64,000 nucleotides of DNA from NCBI RefSeq assembly GCF_014648435.1, contig NZ_BMRC01000029.1, positions 47,800 through 111,799 on the forward strand, written 5' to 3'. Shown here one piece after another: positions 35,514 through 43,908 of this stretch (position 1 is its first letter; every line of letters begins with the position of its first letter). The DNA is from Nonomuraea spiralis. Lineage in GTDB: Bacteria > Actinomycetota > Actinomycetes > Streptosporangiales > Streptosporangiaceae. Under the pieces are notes generated by a model. That model was not told the origin of the DNA. It saw nothing but the letters and a program-made list of their open reading frames with translations, and ran no database searches. Made by a program: the position numbers and the translations under genes.

Positions 35514-36203
35514 ATGAGCGAGATGACGAGTCGGCGGGACCGCAAGAAGCACCAGACGCGGCAGGCCATCGGCGAGGCAGCGATGCGGCTCTTCCTCGCG
35601 CGGGGATTCGACGCCGTCACCATCGCCGATGTGGCCAGGGAGGCCGACATGGCGGTCCAGACGGTCTTCAACCACTTCCCGACGAAGGAGGACCTCTTCT
35701 TCCAGGAGCGCGACAGCTTTGTGGCAGCACCGAGCGCGGCCATCAGGAGCCGGCGAGACGACGAATCGATCGCACAGGCTCTGGCCCGCGGCTACCTGCG
35801 GCTGCTCAGCGACTATCACGTCGCCGGCCTGCTCGTGCAGAGCGTCGAGTACCAGCGGACCATGGACGCCAGCCCTGCACTGCGCGGCAGGGAACTGGAG
35901 TTGCGCCGGGAGCGAGAAGAACTTCTCGCCGCCACCTTGGCCGAGGACATGCCGCCGCAGGAAGATCCGCTACGCCCGAGGTTGGTGGCGGCACTCGCAT
36001 CGGCCATCGACCGGGTGCTGGACGGGGAGTTCCGGCACCGACTGCTCGCGGGGGAGGGCACCAGCGAGGTCCGGGCCTCGCTGACGCCTTTGGTCGAAGA
36101 ACTGTTCGGCACCATCGAGGCCGCCTGCCGGCACCTGGATGAACCCCGGGTCGAGAATCTTCGCCGCACGCTCCGCGACCCTGCGCGCCGATCACCCGCC
36201 TGA
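35514..36203 (+). CDS. TetR-family regulator
   Basis: The 229-residue protein has a TetR helix-turn-helix at residues 14-60 (RQAIGEAAMRLFLARGFDAV, VFNHFPTKEDLFF) and an MftR-like C-terminal domain rich in acidic helices. Start ATG 35514 (MSEMTSRRDRKKHQ) is chosen because the frame upstream runs through the operator region. It is divergent from the membrane protein/NmrA pair, which it probably represses. Confidence 0.88.
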   Translation: MSEMTSRRDRKKHQTRQAIGEAAMRLFLARGFDAVTIADVAREADMAVQTVFNHFPTKEDLFFQERDSFVAAPSAAIRSRRDDESIAQALARGYLRLLSDYHVAGLLVQSVEYQRTMDASPALRGRELELRREREELLAATLAEDMPPQEDPLRPRLVAALASAIDRVLDGEFRHRLLAGEGTSEVRASLTPLVEELFGTIEAACRHLDEPRVENLRRTLRDPARRSPA

Positions 36204-36211
36204 GCCCAACC

Positions 36212-36440
36212 TTCAAGATCATTTCGGTTGAGATCGACTCGCGGTATCTGTCGGCGATCGTGAACCAGTTGCGTGCCCAGGGTGTGCCGGTCAAGGACGA
36301 GGACGTGGCGCGGCTGCCCCCGCTGGGCGACGCCCACCTCGACTGCCTGGGCCGCCACACGATCGCCTCCGCGGCCCCGACGGAGGGCCTGCGGCCGTTC
36401 CGAGCGGCCGCGTTGCCCGAGGCCAAAGCACTACCAGATC
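36212..36440 (+). pseudogene. Remnant of a Tn3-family transposase C-terminus
   Basis: The plus-strand frame reads SRYLSAIVNQLRAQGVPVKD, EDVARLPPLGDAHLDCLGRH and GLRPFRAAALPE, matching the end of Tn3-type transposases (TRYLDAAVAQLRAEG, EDVARLSPLKHRHLNVLGRY, GLRPLRDPDAP). Only the last 75 codons are present, with no start. To its right, up to 36547, nothing else is recognised. Confidence 0.72.
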
Positions 36441-36547
36441 TTTCTCCGGGTGATTTTCGACGTGGAGAAGCAGGAGTGCCATCTCGATCTGGCGGTCTTG
36501 GGCAGCGTCGTTCAGGGCGTATGGTCGGTGGACCATCAGGCTCGTCA

Positions 36548-37225
36548 CTAGAGTGGGATTCGCTGCAGGACCTCCCCCTTGGCGCCGGTGAAGACGAGTT
36601 TCCGCACGTCGGCTCCGGAGGGATACTCCACGGCCCACACCCCGAGCCCCGCTCCGACACCTCGTGTGAGGTTCCCCGGCAGCTTTCTCCCGTCCTTTGT
36701 GACAGCCGTCATCCCGTGAACGACGTCCTTCGACACACCGAGCCAGACGTCTACACCGCGAAGCCTGCCCTGCCTGCGGGCGAACTCGTCGGCGGCGAGT
36801 GGCGGAAATCCGGAGCAGGAGCTACCGTTCGGCCCGCTCTCGCAAAGGACGGGCCCTTTCTTGCGGGGCGCGTCGCTCAGCCACATGACAAGCGGTGGCA
36901 CGGAGGCGATCTTTCCCTTGGGGGGATACTTCTTCTTCAGTTCCGCGAATCCCTTGTAGGTGGGCCGTGGCGTGGCTGTGGCGGACGGCTTGGCCGTAGC
37001 GGCCGGCGCGGCGGGCACAGCGACGGCGTCCCGCTGCCCCGGCCACGGGCCGACCGTCCAGGCCGCGACGACGGCCGCGACCGTCCCCGCCGCCGTGATC
37101 GCGGCGACGGCCGCACGACGACGTCTGCGCATGGCGCGTCCTGCCGCAATGGCATGGTTCACGTCCACGGCGGTAGGCGGCTGCTCCTCGCGCGCCAACG
37201 AGTCGAACACCTGCTTGCCATCCAT
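36548..37225 (-). CDS. Membrane-anchored protein partnered with a SigE-type sigma factor
   Basis: A 225-residue protein with a short cytoplasmic N-terminus ending in RAMRRRRRAAVA, one membrane helix (AITAAGTVAAVVAAWTVG, about residues 40-58), and an extracytoplasmic part containing two cysteines (LCESGPNGSSCSGF). The layout is that of an anti-sigma-like partner but the zinc HxxxCxxC motif is absent. Start ATG 37225 shares one base with the sigma stop codon (TGATG); GGAGGA lies six bases upstream. Confidence 0.75.
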   Translation of the reverse strand: MDGKQVFDSLAREEQPPTAVDVNHAIAAGRAMRRRRRAAVAAITAAGTVAAVVAAWTVGPWPGQRDAVAVPAAPAATAKPSATATPRPTYKGFAELKKKYPPKGKIASVPPLVMWLSDAPRKKGPVLCESGPNGSSCSGFPPLAADEFARRQGRLRGVDVWLGVSKDVVHGMTAVTKDGRKLPGNLTRGVGAGLGVWAVEYPSGADVRKLVFTGAKGEVLQRIPL

Positions 37226-37734
37226 CAGCATTCCTCCGCACGTGCTAGACGGGATTCCGGCTCGCCGAGCATCGCGCGTAAGGTGGCGAGGCCGCGGGCG
37301 GTCTGGCTCTTGACGGTTCCGCTGGAGCAGCCCAACATGTGGGCGGTCTGCTCCACACTCAGATCGCAATGAAAACGCAGGACGAGAGTGGCGCGCTGGC
37401 GCGGAGGGACGGCGGTGAGGGCGCGATGGATATCCATTGCCATGTCCCGGTCGCCGCCTTCGAGCAGCCGGTCGGACACCGCGGACGTCAGTCGTACCCG
37501 CGAGAACCAGCCCCTTCGCTGTTCGGCGAGGAAGACCCGGATCAGCATCACCCGTACGTAGGCGTCGAGGTCGTCGGCCGCCCGCGCCTTTCGCCATTTG
37601 ACGTAGAGCCGGGTTATCGCTGTCTGTACCAGGTCGTCCGCGCGGTGCCAGTCCTGGCACAACGCGTAAGCGATCTTCCGCAACCAGGACAGCCGGCCCC
37701 TCACATAGGCGCTGTACTCCTCATCGAGGCTCAT
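37225..37734 (-). CDS. SigE-family ECF RNA polymerase sigma factor
   Basis: A 169-residue sigma-70 protein with only regions 2 and 4: region 2 (YVRGRLSWLRKIAYALCQDWHRADDLVQTAI, residues 10-42) and region 4 (ALTAVPPRQRATLVLRFHCDLSVEQTAHMLG with GCSSGTVKSQTARGLATLR). The family is the actinobacterial SigE-type group, usually tied to a membrane partner as here. Target promoters are not evident in the window. Confidence 0.92.
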   Translation of the reverse strand: MSLDEEYSAYVRGRLSWLRKIAYALCQDWHRADDLVQTAITRLYVKWRKARAADDLDAYVRVMLIRVFLAEQRRGWFSRVRLTSAVSDRLLEGGDRDMAMDIHRALTAVPPRQRATLVLRFHCDLSVEQTAHMLGCSSGTVKSQTARGLATLRAMLGEPESRLARAEEC

Positions 37735-38198
37735 GGGGCTCCCAGATAGATGGCTTCACATCAGAGGAGATGCCGCCAGGCCGGACATGGGTTGCATGGA
37801 ACGGGGTCGGCTACGGAGTTTCCTCTCCAGATGATTCCGTACCACCAAGATCGGTATCGAAGGCGTGATCCGACAACTGAACGTGGGCACCGACAGTGAC
37901 CTTGTCGGCGTGCTCCGGCCGCGTGCCGGTCTTCTCGGAGGCGCGGACGTTCTTCAACAAGAACGCACCCCATCCCCGTCTGCTGAGCCAGGAGGCACCG
38001 GTGGGGATGGATCGTCCTCGCGCTGTTGGAGGAATTTCTGGTGGCAGGCACTGTTGCGGGACGGGGCGGTCGTCGTCAGTGCGGTGCCGTCGGCGACCCG
38101 CATCGGCATGGGCACAGCCCTCCTGCCATGCACATGTCTCTACTCAGAGCGACGGACCAGCAAGAAGACGCTCACCCTTCGAGGAACGCAGCAGCAAA
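37735..38198. other. 464-bp gap upstream of the sigma operon
   Basis: No supported gene. A minus-strand frame (about 37805-37990) reads smoothly (HADKVTVGAHVQLSDHAF...) but lacks a start and match to any family I know; it may be a decayed gene end. The sigma operon promoter should lie at the left edge. Confidence 0.4.
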
Positions 38199-38759
38199 TC
38201 AGGCCCGGCCCCACCCCTCGTAGATCAGCGCGGCCAGCTCCGCCTCAGTGACGCCCCTCCTGACCAGCGCCTTGGTGGCCTGGGCCTGGGCAGTCGTCGG
38301 CAGCCGGCCCTCGATCAGCACCGGCAGCGACAGCCGGCGCACCAGCACCTCCGAGGCCGAGATCCCGTACGGGCGGCGCGTCACGGCCACGTTGACCCGC
38401 AGCGCGTGCTCGTTGCCGGGCGGGACCCCGGGACGGTCGATCTCGACGGCCGAGTAGCGGAACCCGTTGGCCAGGTCGCAGGGGGCACATCCGGCCGGGC
38501 CGCGGCTCAGCCTGCCGCCGCACTCGGCGCACGTCAGGCGGTCGTAGGCGGCGTCCACCACCCGCCAGGGGTGCCGGTCGGGCTCGTCCACCACCATGCG
38601 GGCGATGAGCCGTTCGTCCTGCGGCTCCACGTCGCCGAACTCCTGGCGCAGGAAGGCGTGCCAGCCCTCCTCGACCAGCTCGTCCACCAGGCCGGCGCAG
38701 CGCTCGCAGTCCGGCGCGCCGGCGGGCTCCCAGTGTCCGCACATCTCGCATCGCCGCAT
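38199..38759 (-). CDS. Double zinc-ribbon protein of unknown function
   Basis: A 186-residue protein with two CxxC pairs near the N-terminus (RRCEMCGHW and DCERCAGLV) and two more near residues 77-93 (LTCAECGGR, GCAPCDLANG), each set able to bind a zinc. The rest is mixed alpha/beta (LRVNVAVTRRPYGISASEVLVRR) and ends in a short helical UBA-like tail (EAELAALIYEGW). No DNA-binding or enzymatic motif recognised. ATG at 38759 puts the first zinc ribbon at the N-terminus; GTG 38795 is an alternative. Confidence 0.6.
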   Translation of the reverse strand: MRRCEMCGHWEPAGAPDCERCAGLVDELVEEGWHAFLRQEFGDVEPQDERLIARMVVDEPDRHPWRVVDAAYDRLTCAECGGRLSRGPAGCAPCDLANGFRYSAVEIDRPGVPPGNEHALRVNVAVTRRPYGISASEVLVRRLSLPVLIEGRLPTTAQAQATKALVRRGVTEAELAALIYEGWGRA

Positions 38760-38894
38760 GTCCGCACCGTACAAGGTGGTCAGATCGGGTCGCACGGCAA
38801 TTTTCGGGCCACCGCTTATTCGGTTGCGGGGGTCGTGCCGGGCGCGGCATACTCGGCCGCGTTGATCGCAGCGACGCGAAGGGAGGCTGAGACC

Positions 38895-38963
38895 GTGACG
38901 ACCGTTGCCCGCGTGCCGTTTTCCGCGCCCTCAGACCTTCCCACCAGGCGTTCGCTGACCTGA
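38895..38963 (+). CDS. 22-codon ORF with strong ribosome binding site before the RIO kinase gene
   Basis: A GTG at eight bases from GGGAGG opens a 22-residue frame (VTTVARVPFSAPSDLPTRRS...) that ends 45 bases before the RIO kinase start. It could be a leader peptide or a spurious frame; the ribosome binding site is better than that of the kinase gene. Confidence 0.3.
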   Translation: MTTVARVPFSAPSDLPTRRSLT

Positions 38964-39008
38964 TCCGCTCGGCGAGCCGGTGGGCCTCAAACCTGGAGAC
39001 ATCCCACC

Positions 39009-39881
39009 GTGCCCAAGCACTCGCAACACCGCAGCCGTGGCAAGTTCGCGCTCGACGCCGACGACATCGAATGGCTCGAAAGCACCCCTGAGACCGATGA
39101 CGGCCCGCCCGAGGGCGACCGCTGGTCCACCTGGGACCAGAGCACGCCCACCGAGAAGGGCCCGAAGCCGTACCCCGACTGGCTGGTCACCGAGCTGGCC
39201 GCCGTCGACACCGAGCACGGCCTGCTCAAGACCGGCAAAGAGGCCGACGTCCACCTGATCTCGCGAGGGGTGCCCGGCACCGACCGGGTCTGCCTTCTGG
39301 CCGCCAAGCGCTACCGCTCGTCCGAGCACCGCCTGTTCCACCGGGACTCCGGCTACCTGGAGGGCCGCAGGGCCCGCGAGAGCCGGATGAACCGGGCCAT
39401 GGCCAACCGCACCGCCTTCGGCAAGCAGGTGATCGCCGCGCAGTGGGCCGTCGCCGAGTTCGAGGCGCTCTGCCGGCTCTGGGAGCTGGGGGTGCCGGTG
39501 CCGTACCCGGTGCAGATCGTGGGGACGGAGATCCTTCAGGAGTTCGTCGGCACCCCCGACGGGTACGCCGCCCCGCGCCTGGCCCAGGTCTCCGACGGCC
39601 TCGACGACCTGTGGAAGCAGCTCGTGGAGGCCATGGTGACCTTGGCCGGGGAGGGGCTGGCGCACGGGGACCTGTCGCCGTACAACCTGCTGGTGCACGA
39701 AGGGCGGCTGGTGATCATCGACCTGCCGCAGATCGTGGACGTGATCGCCCACCCGGCGGGCCCGTCGTTCCTGGACCGGGACGCCCGCAACGTGGCCACC
39801 TGGTTCGCCGCCAAGGGCGTGGCCGCCGCGGACCCGGACACGCTCGCCGACCTCCTCCGCAAGGAGTCCGGCAGGACATGA
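39009..39881 (+). CDS. RIO1-type serine/threonine protein kinase
   Basis: RIO kinases are atypical protein kinases of archaea and eukaryotes (ribosome maturation), also found in some bacteria. The nucleotide loop LLKTGKEADVHLISRG (near residue 72), catalytic loop GLAHGDLSPYNLLVHEG (near 215; HGDLSxxN is the RIO hallmark) and metal motif LVIIDLPQIVD are intact. The N-terminal 55 residues are polar. A GTG start is used. Substrate unknown; no ribosomal gene is adjacent. Confidence 0.88.
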   Translation: MPKHSQHRSRGKFALDADDIEWLESTPETDDGPPEGDRWSTWDQSTPTEKGPKPYPDWLVTELAAVDTEHGLLKTGKEADVHLISRGVPGTDRVCLLAAKRYRSSEHRLFHRDSGYLEGRRARESRMNRAMANRTAFGKQVIAAQWAVAEFEALCRLWELGVPVPYPVQIVGTEILQEFVGTPDGYAAPRLAQVSDGLDDLWKQLVEAMVTLAGEGLAHGDLSPYNLLVHEGRLVIIDLPQIVDVIAHPAGPSFLDRDARNVATWFAAKGVAAADPDTLADLLRKESGRT

Positions 39882-39938
39882 CCACGCGCGACCTAGGGGC
39901 GGGGGCCAGGCACCGAGCGCCCGCGCGGGGCCGTACCG

Positions 39939-40883
39939 CTAGCGGAGCGCGTGGACCAGCCGGAGCTGCGTCTCCCCCACGTCCGCCGGGGTCCGGGTGT
40001 CGAGGAGTACGCGTACCGCGCCCACCCACACGAACGCCGAGCCGAGCAGGTGGGCGAGGATGACGACCTCGGCGAGGTCCGTCGCGACCTGCGTCAGGCC
40101 GACGAGCCCCTGGGCGAGGAGCGCGACGAGGAACAGCGTCGTACGCCGGTGCGCGGCCGAGCGCGGGTCGCGCCGCGTCCGGAGCCACAAGGCGACGGCG
40201 AGGCCGAAGGCGAGGGTGGCGGCGGCCCCGTGCAGCCAGGTCATCACCGTCCAGTTGAACGGCATGCGCGGCACGTCGGAGGAGTCGCCCGCGTGCGGTC
40301 CGGTGCCGGTGACGATCGTGCCGAACACGACCAGCACCGCCACGGTGGCGAGCAACGCGACCGGCAGGCGGCCCACCGGCGCGGCGAGAGGCCGTGCGGG
40401 ACGGTCGAGCAGCCGGGTCTTGTGCCAGACGACCGTGGTGGCGGTCAGGAACAACATGGCGGCCAGGAAGTGCGCGGCGACGAGGTACGGGCTCAGCCGA
40501 GCCCACACGGTGAGCCCGCCGACGACCGCGTTCAGGATGACGATCCAGAACTGCACCCACCCCCACCGCGTCAGCGCGGGCACGGAGCGGCGCTGCAACC
40601 GGGAGACGACGATGAGCCAGCCGACGGCGACGCACACGACCCCGGACAACACCCGGTTGGAGAACTCGATCGCGCCGTGCACCCCCAGCTCGGGAGTGGC
40701 GGCGAAACCGTTGTCGGAGCAGCGCGGCCATCCGTCGCAGCCCAGCCCGGACCCGGTCAGCCGGACGACGCCGCCGGTCACGATGATCATCAGGCTGGTC
40801 GCCAGCGCCGCGCTCGCGGCCAGCCGCAGGGCGCCGCGCTCGAAGCCGACCCGGGCGGCCAGCCACTGGAAGGGAGTCGTCAT
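39939..40883 (-). CDS. ctaA: Heme A synthase, COX15/CtaA
   Basis: This integral membrane enzyme oxidises the methyl group of heme O to make heme A for cytochrome aa3 oxidase. Eight hydrophobic helices are visible in 314 residues, with the conserved VTGGVVRLTGSGLGCDGWPRC near residue 32 (cysteine pair region), the helix histidines HGAIEFSNR, AHFLAAML, WLHGAAA and LAHLLGSA as heme ligands, and TGPHAGD. I choose the ATG at 40883. It converges on the RIO kinase gene. Confidence 0.92.
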   Translation of the reverse strand: MTTPFQWLAARVGFERGALRLAASAALATSLMIIVTGGVVRLTGSGLGCDGWPRCSDNGFAATPELGVHGAIEFSNRVLSGVVCVAVGWLIVVSRLQRRSVPALTRWGWVQFWIVILNAVVGGLTVWARLSPYLVAAHFLAAMLFLTATTVVWHKTRLLDRPARPLAAPVGRLPVALLATVAVLVVFGTIVTGTGPHAGDSSDVPRMPFNWTVMTWLHGAAATLAFGLAVALWLRTRRDPRSAAHRRTTLFLVALLAQGLVGLTQVATDLAEVVILAHLLGSAFVWVGAVRVLLDTRTPADVGETQLRLVHALR

Positions 40884-41227
40884 GAGGGAAGAGCTCTCTC
40901 TGCTGCTCAACGAACCGCCGCACACCGGCGCAGACCACAAAAAACGCGATCAAGACTTTACTCTACAACCCGTAGAGCTCCCACCCCACCTCGGTCACCT
41001 CGCCTCGTAGGTGGGAAGGCCACTCCCCGGCAGCCAGCGCGATCGAGGCGAGAAGGGCCATCCCCCGGCGGCTGGCCGCGACCGAGGCGGAGGTCGCGGG
41101 TGCTGGGGTTGCCACGCGGCTCAGGGTCAGACCCAGCAGTCGCGAGCCGGCCGCGAGGCAGCCGCGGACCAACCGCGGCTGCCCATGGTCAGGTAGGTGC
41201 CCACCTCCGACCGCCGGCCAGGCGGGT
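40884..41227. other. Gap upstream of ctaA with hairpins
   Basis: No supported gene. One minus-strand frame (40963-41172) starts with TTG and has no family match. A perfect 10-bp hairpin (GCAGCCGCGG / CCGCGGCTGC, loop ACCAA) lies at 41158-41182. The ctaA promoter must lie on the left side. Confidence 0.5.
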
Positions 41228-41262
41228 GGCCGCCTCCGACCGTCCGTCGGTCGGAGGCGGCC
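41228..41262 (-). terminator. Strong terminator hairpin after PepSY gene
   Basis: GGCCGCCTCCGACC pairs perfectly with GGTCGGAGGCGGCC (14 bp, 7-base loop), 13 bases past the stop of the PepSY lipoprotein gene. Confidence 0.75.
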
Positions 41263-41274
41263 AACTCCCCTTGC

Positions 41275-41880
41275 TCAGCTAGTGGCGTTCTTCTTGGTGA
41301 CTGTGCCGGTGGCGGCGTCGACCATCACCTCGTGCTTGGTCCCGTCCGGGGTCACCACGTCGGCTTCCCAGACGCCCTTGCCGTTCTCGGTGCCGAGCTT
41401 GAGCTCGGTGACATGCCCCTCGGGCACGGCGGCTACGATCTTGTCGGCTGCCTGCACGTAGTCGAGCTTGGCGGCTGCGACGAGATCACGACGCTTGGCC
41501 TTGACCTGCGCGTCCTCCTGCTTGGCTGTCGGGCCCTTGACGACCTTGCCGGACTGCACGTCCATCTCGTGTTCGGTGCCGTCCGAGCCGACGACCTTGA
41601 CCTCCCAGAGCTTGCCGTTCTGCTCGCTCTCGATGGATACGAGCTTGGAACCGGGCACCGCGTCCAGGGCGACCTTCGCGGCCTCCTTGAGCTGTCCGGC
41701 CCCCGGCATCATGGTCGAGCTGCCCGGCGACGGGGACATGGTCCCTGTGGCCGGCGGGCTTCCCATACTGGGAGCCGGTGACGGTTCGACGGCGAACTGG
41801 TCGAGCTGCCGAACGGCGCCGCCGCAGCCGGCGGCCAGCACCGCCGCACCGACCAGCGCCCCGATGATCGACTTGTTCAT
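41275..41880 (-). CDS. PepSY-domain lipoprotein
   Basis: A lipoprotein signal (MNKSIIGALVGAAVLAAGCGG with lipobox LAAGC) and a Ser/Pro/Met-rich linker are followed by two PepSY domains (KVALDAVPGSKLVSIESEQ...WEVKVVGSDGTEHEMDVQSG, and KIVAAVPEGHVTELKLGTE...WEADVVTPDGTKHEVMVD). PepSY domains often inhibit or chaperone peptidases on the cell surface. I choose the ATG at 41880; one 33 bases upstream is possible but would put extra residues before the signal. Confidence 0.86.
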   Translation of the reverse strand: MNKSIIGALVGAAVLAAGCGGAVRQLDQFAVEPSPAPSMGSPPATGTMSPSPGSSTMMPGAGQLKEAAKVALDAVPGSKLVSIESEQNGKLWEVKVVGSDGTEHEMDVQSGKVVKGPTAKQEDAQVKAKRRDLVAAAKLDYVQAADKIVAAVPEGHVTELKLGTENGKGVWEADVVTPDGTKHEVMVDAATGTVTKKNATS

Positions 41881-42222
41881 ACCAGGACCGCTGCCCCAGG
41901 AACCCACCTTCATTCCCGCAGGTCAGCAGCCCCGCCCCCACGGACGGCAAACCCGAACACGGCAAGCGCCCAGCCCCGGCGACACACGCGGCAAACCGGA
42001 ACGCCACCCGAACACGCAAGCGACGAGCCCGGCCCCCGCAGACCACAAGCCCGGCCCCACGCGCCCGCACCCCTACGAACACATTCCGTATTCCAATGCA
42101 CGCAATCTGTGACCAAGGTCGGCTCTGAGCGGCTATCCAAGAATCGGTGAACAGTGAGCCGCAGCGTGAGTTGACCTCTGCGCTTCGGCCGGCTCGGACG
42201 ACGTAAGGCGCGACGGTCGGCG
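41881..42222. other. Intergenic region, nothing recognised
   Basis: 342 bases between the PepSY lipoprotein and the NmrA gene, rich in CCCGAACACG-like short repeats on one side and AT-richer near 42080-42150. It likely holds the lipoprotein promoter; no gene or strong hairpin found. Confidence 0.5.
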
Positions 42223-43101
42223 CTAGCGGGTCCCGAACAAGGCCTGGATCTGTTCGGCCCCGCCGCGTTGGAGCCATGCCTGGAAGTTCAGCAGGCCAGG
42301 GTGGCGTTCGCGCAGTGCCGCGATGTCGGCTCGCCACAGACCGCGCTCGTCAGCGAAAGCACGCTTCGCCTCCTGACCCAGTCCGATGCCGTCGATGGAG
42401 ACCTGCCGGTAGGTGATCTCGCGCCCGAGGCTGCGACTGATGAGTTCCACAGTCCGTTCGGGGGTCAGCTCATCGCCGGCGATCTCGACCGCCTGTCCGA
42501 CGTACTCCTGCGGGCGGGTGAAAGCGAGGCAGGCCAAGGCGCCGATGTCGGTGGCGGCGATGAGCTGCACCGGCGTCTCCGGGGCGAACAAGTGCGTGAG
42601 CTCGCCGTCGACGATGCCGCCGAGAGGCAGTCCGGGAATGGCGTGGTTCTCCATGAATCGGACCGGCCGCAGGAACGTCGCGGGCAGGCCGAGCGCCCGT
42701 ATGTGCTGCTCGATCTGCCATTTGCTCTCCCAGTAGGGGATGCCGGTGCCTCGGTCGGCCCCGCCGACCGAGGCGAACACGAAGTGGGAGACGCCGGCTG
42801 CCGCCGCGACGTCGGCGAGATCACGGCCACGGCGGATCTCGCGTTCGACGTCGTCGTCGTCGGGCGTGACGCCGAAGACGCCGTGGGCGCCGGCGGCGGC
42901 CGCCGCGAGTGAGCCGGGGTCGTCGAGGTTCCCGGCGTACAGTTCGGCGCCTTGGGCTCTCAGCGTCCGGGCGGCTGGGGAGTCCGGGTCGCGGACGAGG
43001 GCGCGTACCGGCCGGCCTGCGGCCAGAAGATGGGCGGCGGTGGCGCCGCCTTGGCGTCCGGTCGCACCGGTCACGAGGATGGGCCTGTCGGCAGTGTTCA
43101 C
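42223..43101 (-). CDS. NmrA-family NAD(P)-binding protein
   Basis: A 292-residue atypical SDR of the NmrA/quinone-reductase-2 type: ILVTGATGRQGGATAAHLLAAG at residues 8-29 is the dinucleotide motif, FVFASVGGADRGTGIPYWESKWQIEQHIRALG the signature region, and FLRPVRFMENH follows. Members are NADP sensors or quinone/ene reductases. It is divergent from a TetR gene with twin operators, which suggests induction by a toxic small molecule. Confidence 0.9.
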   Translation of the reverse strand: MNTADRPILVTGATGRQGGATAAHLLAAGRPVRALVRDPDSPAARTLRAQGAELYAGNLDDPGSLAAAAAGAHGVFGVTPDDDDVEREIRRGRDLADVAAAAGVSHFVFASVGGADRGTGIPYWESKWQIEQHIRALGLPATFLRPVRFMENHAIPGLPLGGIVDGELTHLFAPETPVQLIAATDIGALACLAFTRPQEYVGQAVEIAGDELTPERTVELISRSLGREITYRQVSIDGIGLGQEAKRAFADERGLWRADIAALRERHPGLLNFQAWLQRGGAEQIQALFGTR

Positions 43102-43127
43102 CAGGGACCTTTCGAGGCGGAGTAAAC

Positions 43128-43164
43128 TGAGACTGTCTCAAGAAATATATTGAGACAGTCTCAA
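43128..43164. promoter_or_regulatory. Twin TetR operators between NmrA and TetR genes
   Basis: Two palindromes, TGAGAC-T-GTCTCA (43128-43140) and TTGAGAC-A-GTCTCAA (43150-43164), lie with centres 23 bp apart across an AT-rich core (AGAAATATA) that probably contains promoter elements. Confidence 0.75.
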
Positions 43165-43186
43165 CTTGGCAATCCGGGAGCGCTTC

Positions 43187-43771
43187 ATGACGACCGCCGA
43201 TCCGCCGCCACAGCGCAGGATGCGCGCTGACGCGCGCCGCAACTACGAACGTCTGCTCGCCGAAGCGGCCACGATCTTCGCTGAACAGGGCGTCGAAGCC
43301 TCACTGGAGGAGATCGCCCGGCGCGCCGGAGTGGCGAACGGAACTCTCTACAGCCACTTCCCCACCCGGCAGGCTCTTCTGGAGGCGTTGCTGCGCGACC
43401 GCATGCGAACGTTGTCCGACACAGCCCGCGATCTCCTCGATCACCCGTCCGCGGACGAGGCGTTGACCATCTGGGCGCGAGCGGCGATGGCGCACACCAC
43501 GGTCTATCGAGGGCTGGCGACCTCGCTGATGCGCAGCATCGAGGATGAGACCTCGCAACTGCATGCCGCCTGCCAAGCGGTGCTCACCGCCGGCGAGCAG
43601 CTCCTCGATCGCGCGCAGGCCGCCGGAACCTTGTGCGCCGATGTCACCGCCTCAGACCTTTACGCCCTGATCAACGCGGCCGCCTGGGCAGGGGAACAGA
43701 CCTCGCCCGCACAGGGCGAGCGCCTGCTGTCCTTCGGCATCGACGGGATGCGCCCCGCAACCGACGCTTGA
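43187..43771 (+). CDS. TetR-family regulator of the divergent NmrA gene
   Basis: A 194-residue TetR protein with helix-turn-helix at residues 15-62 (NYERLLAEAATIFAEQGVEASLEEI, NGTLYSHFPTRQALLEALL) and a SbtR-like C-terminal domain (ALTIWARAAMAHTTVYRGLATSLM). Start ATG 43187 follows GGAG at six bases; the in-frame upstream ATG lies inside the operator region. Confidence 0.9.
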   Translation: MTTADPPPQRRMRADARRNYERLLAEAATIFAEQGVEASLEEIARRAGVANGTLYSHFPTRQALLEALLRDRMRTLSDTARDLLDHPSADEALTIWARAAMAHTTVYRGLATSLMRSIEDETSQLHAACQAVLTAGEQLLDRAQAAGTLCADVTASDLYALINAAAWAGEQTSPAQGERLLSFGIDGMRPATDA

Positions 43772-43908
43772 GGAGGATCGGAACGGTAAGGACACCGCCT
43801 GGTGTCGGCCGGTAGGGGCGTTGGAGAGACGAAAGGCCGGGCTCGGGGCTGGAGCCGAGGTTGGGAGGGTGTGCTTTCACCAGCCGTCGGCTCCTGCTCC
43901 TTTTGCTG

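Noticed and set aside
40963..41172. A 69-codon minus-strand frame between ctaA and the PepSY gene
   Set aside because: TTG start inside a hairpin loop, no ribosome binding site and no recognisable family.
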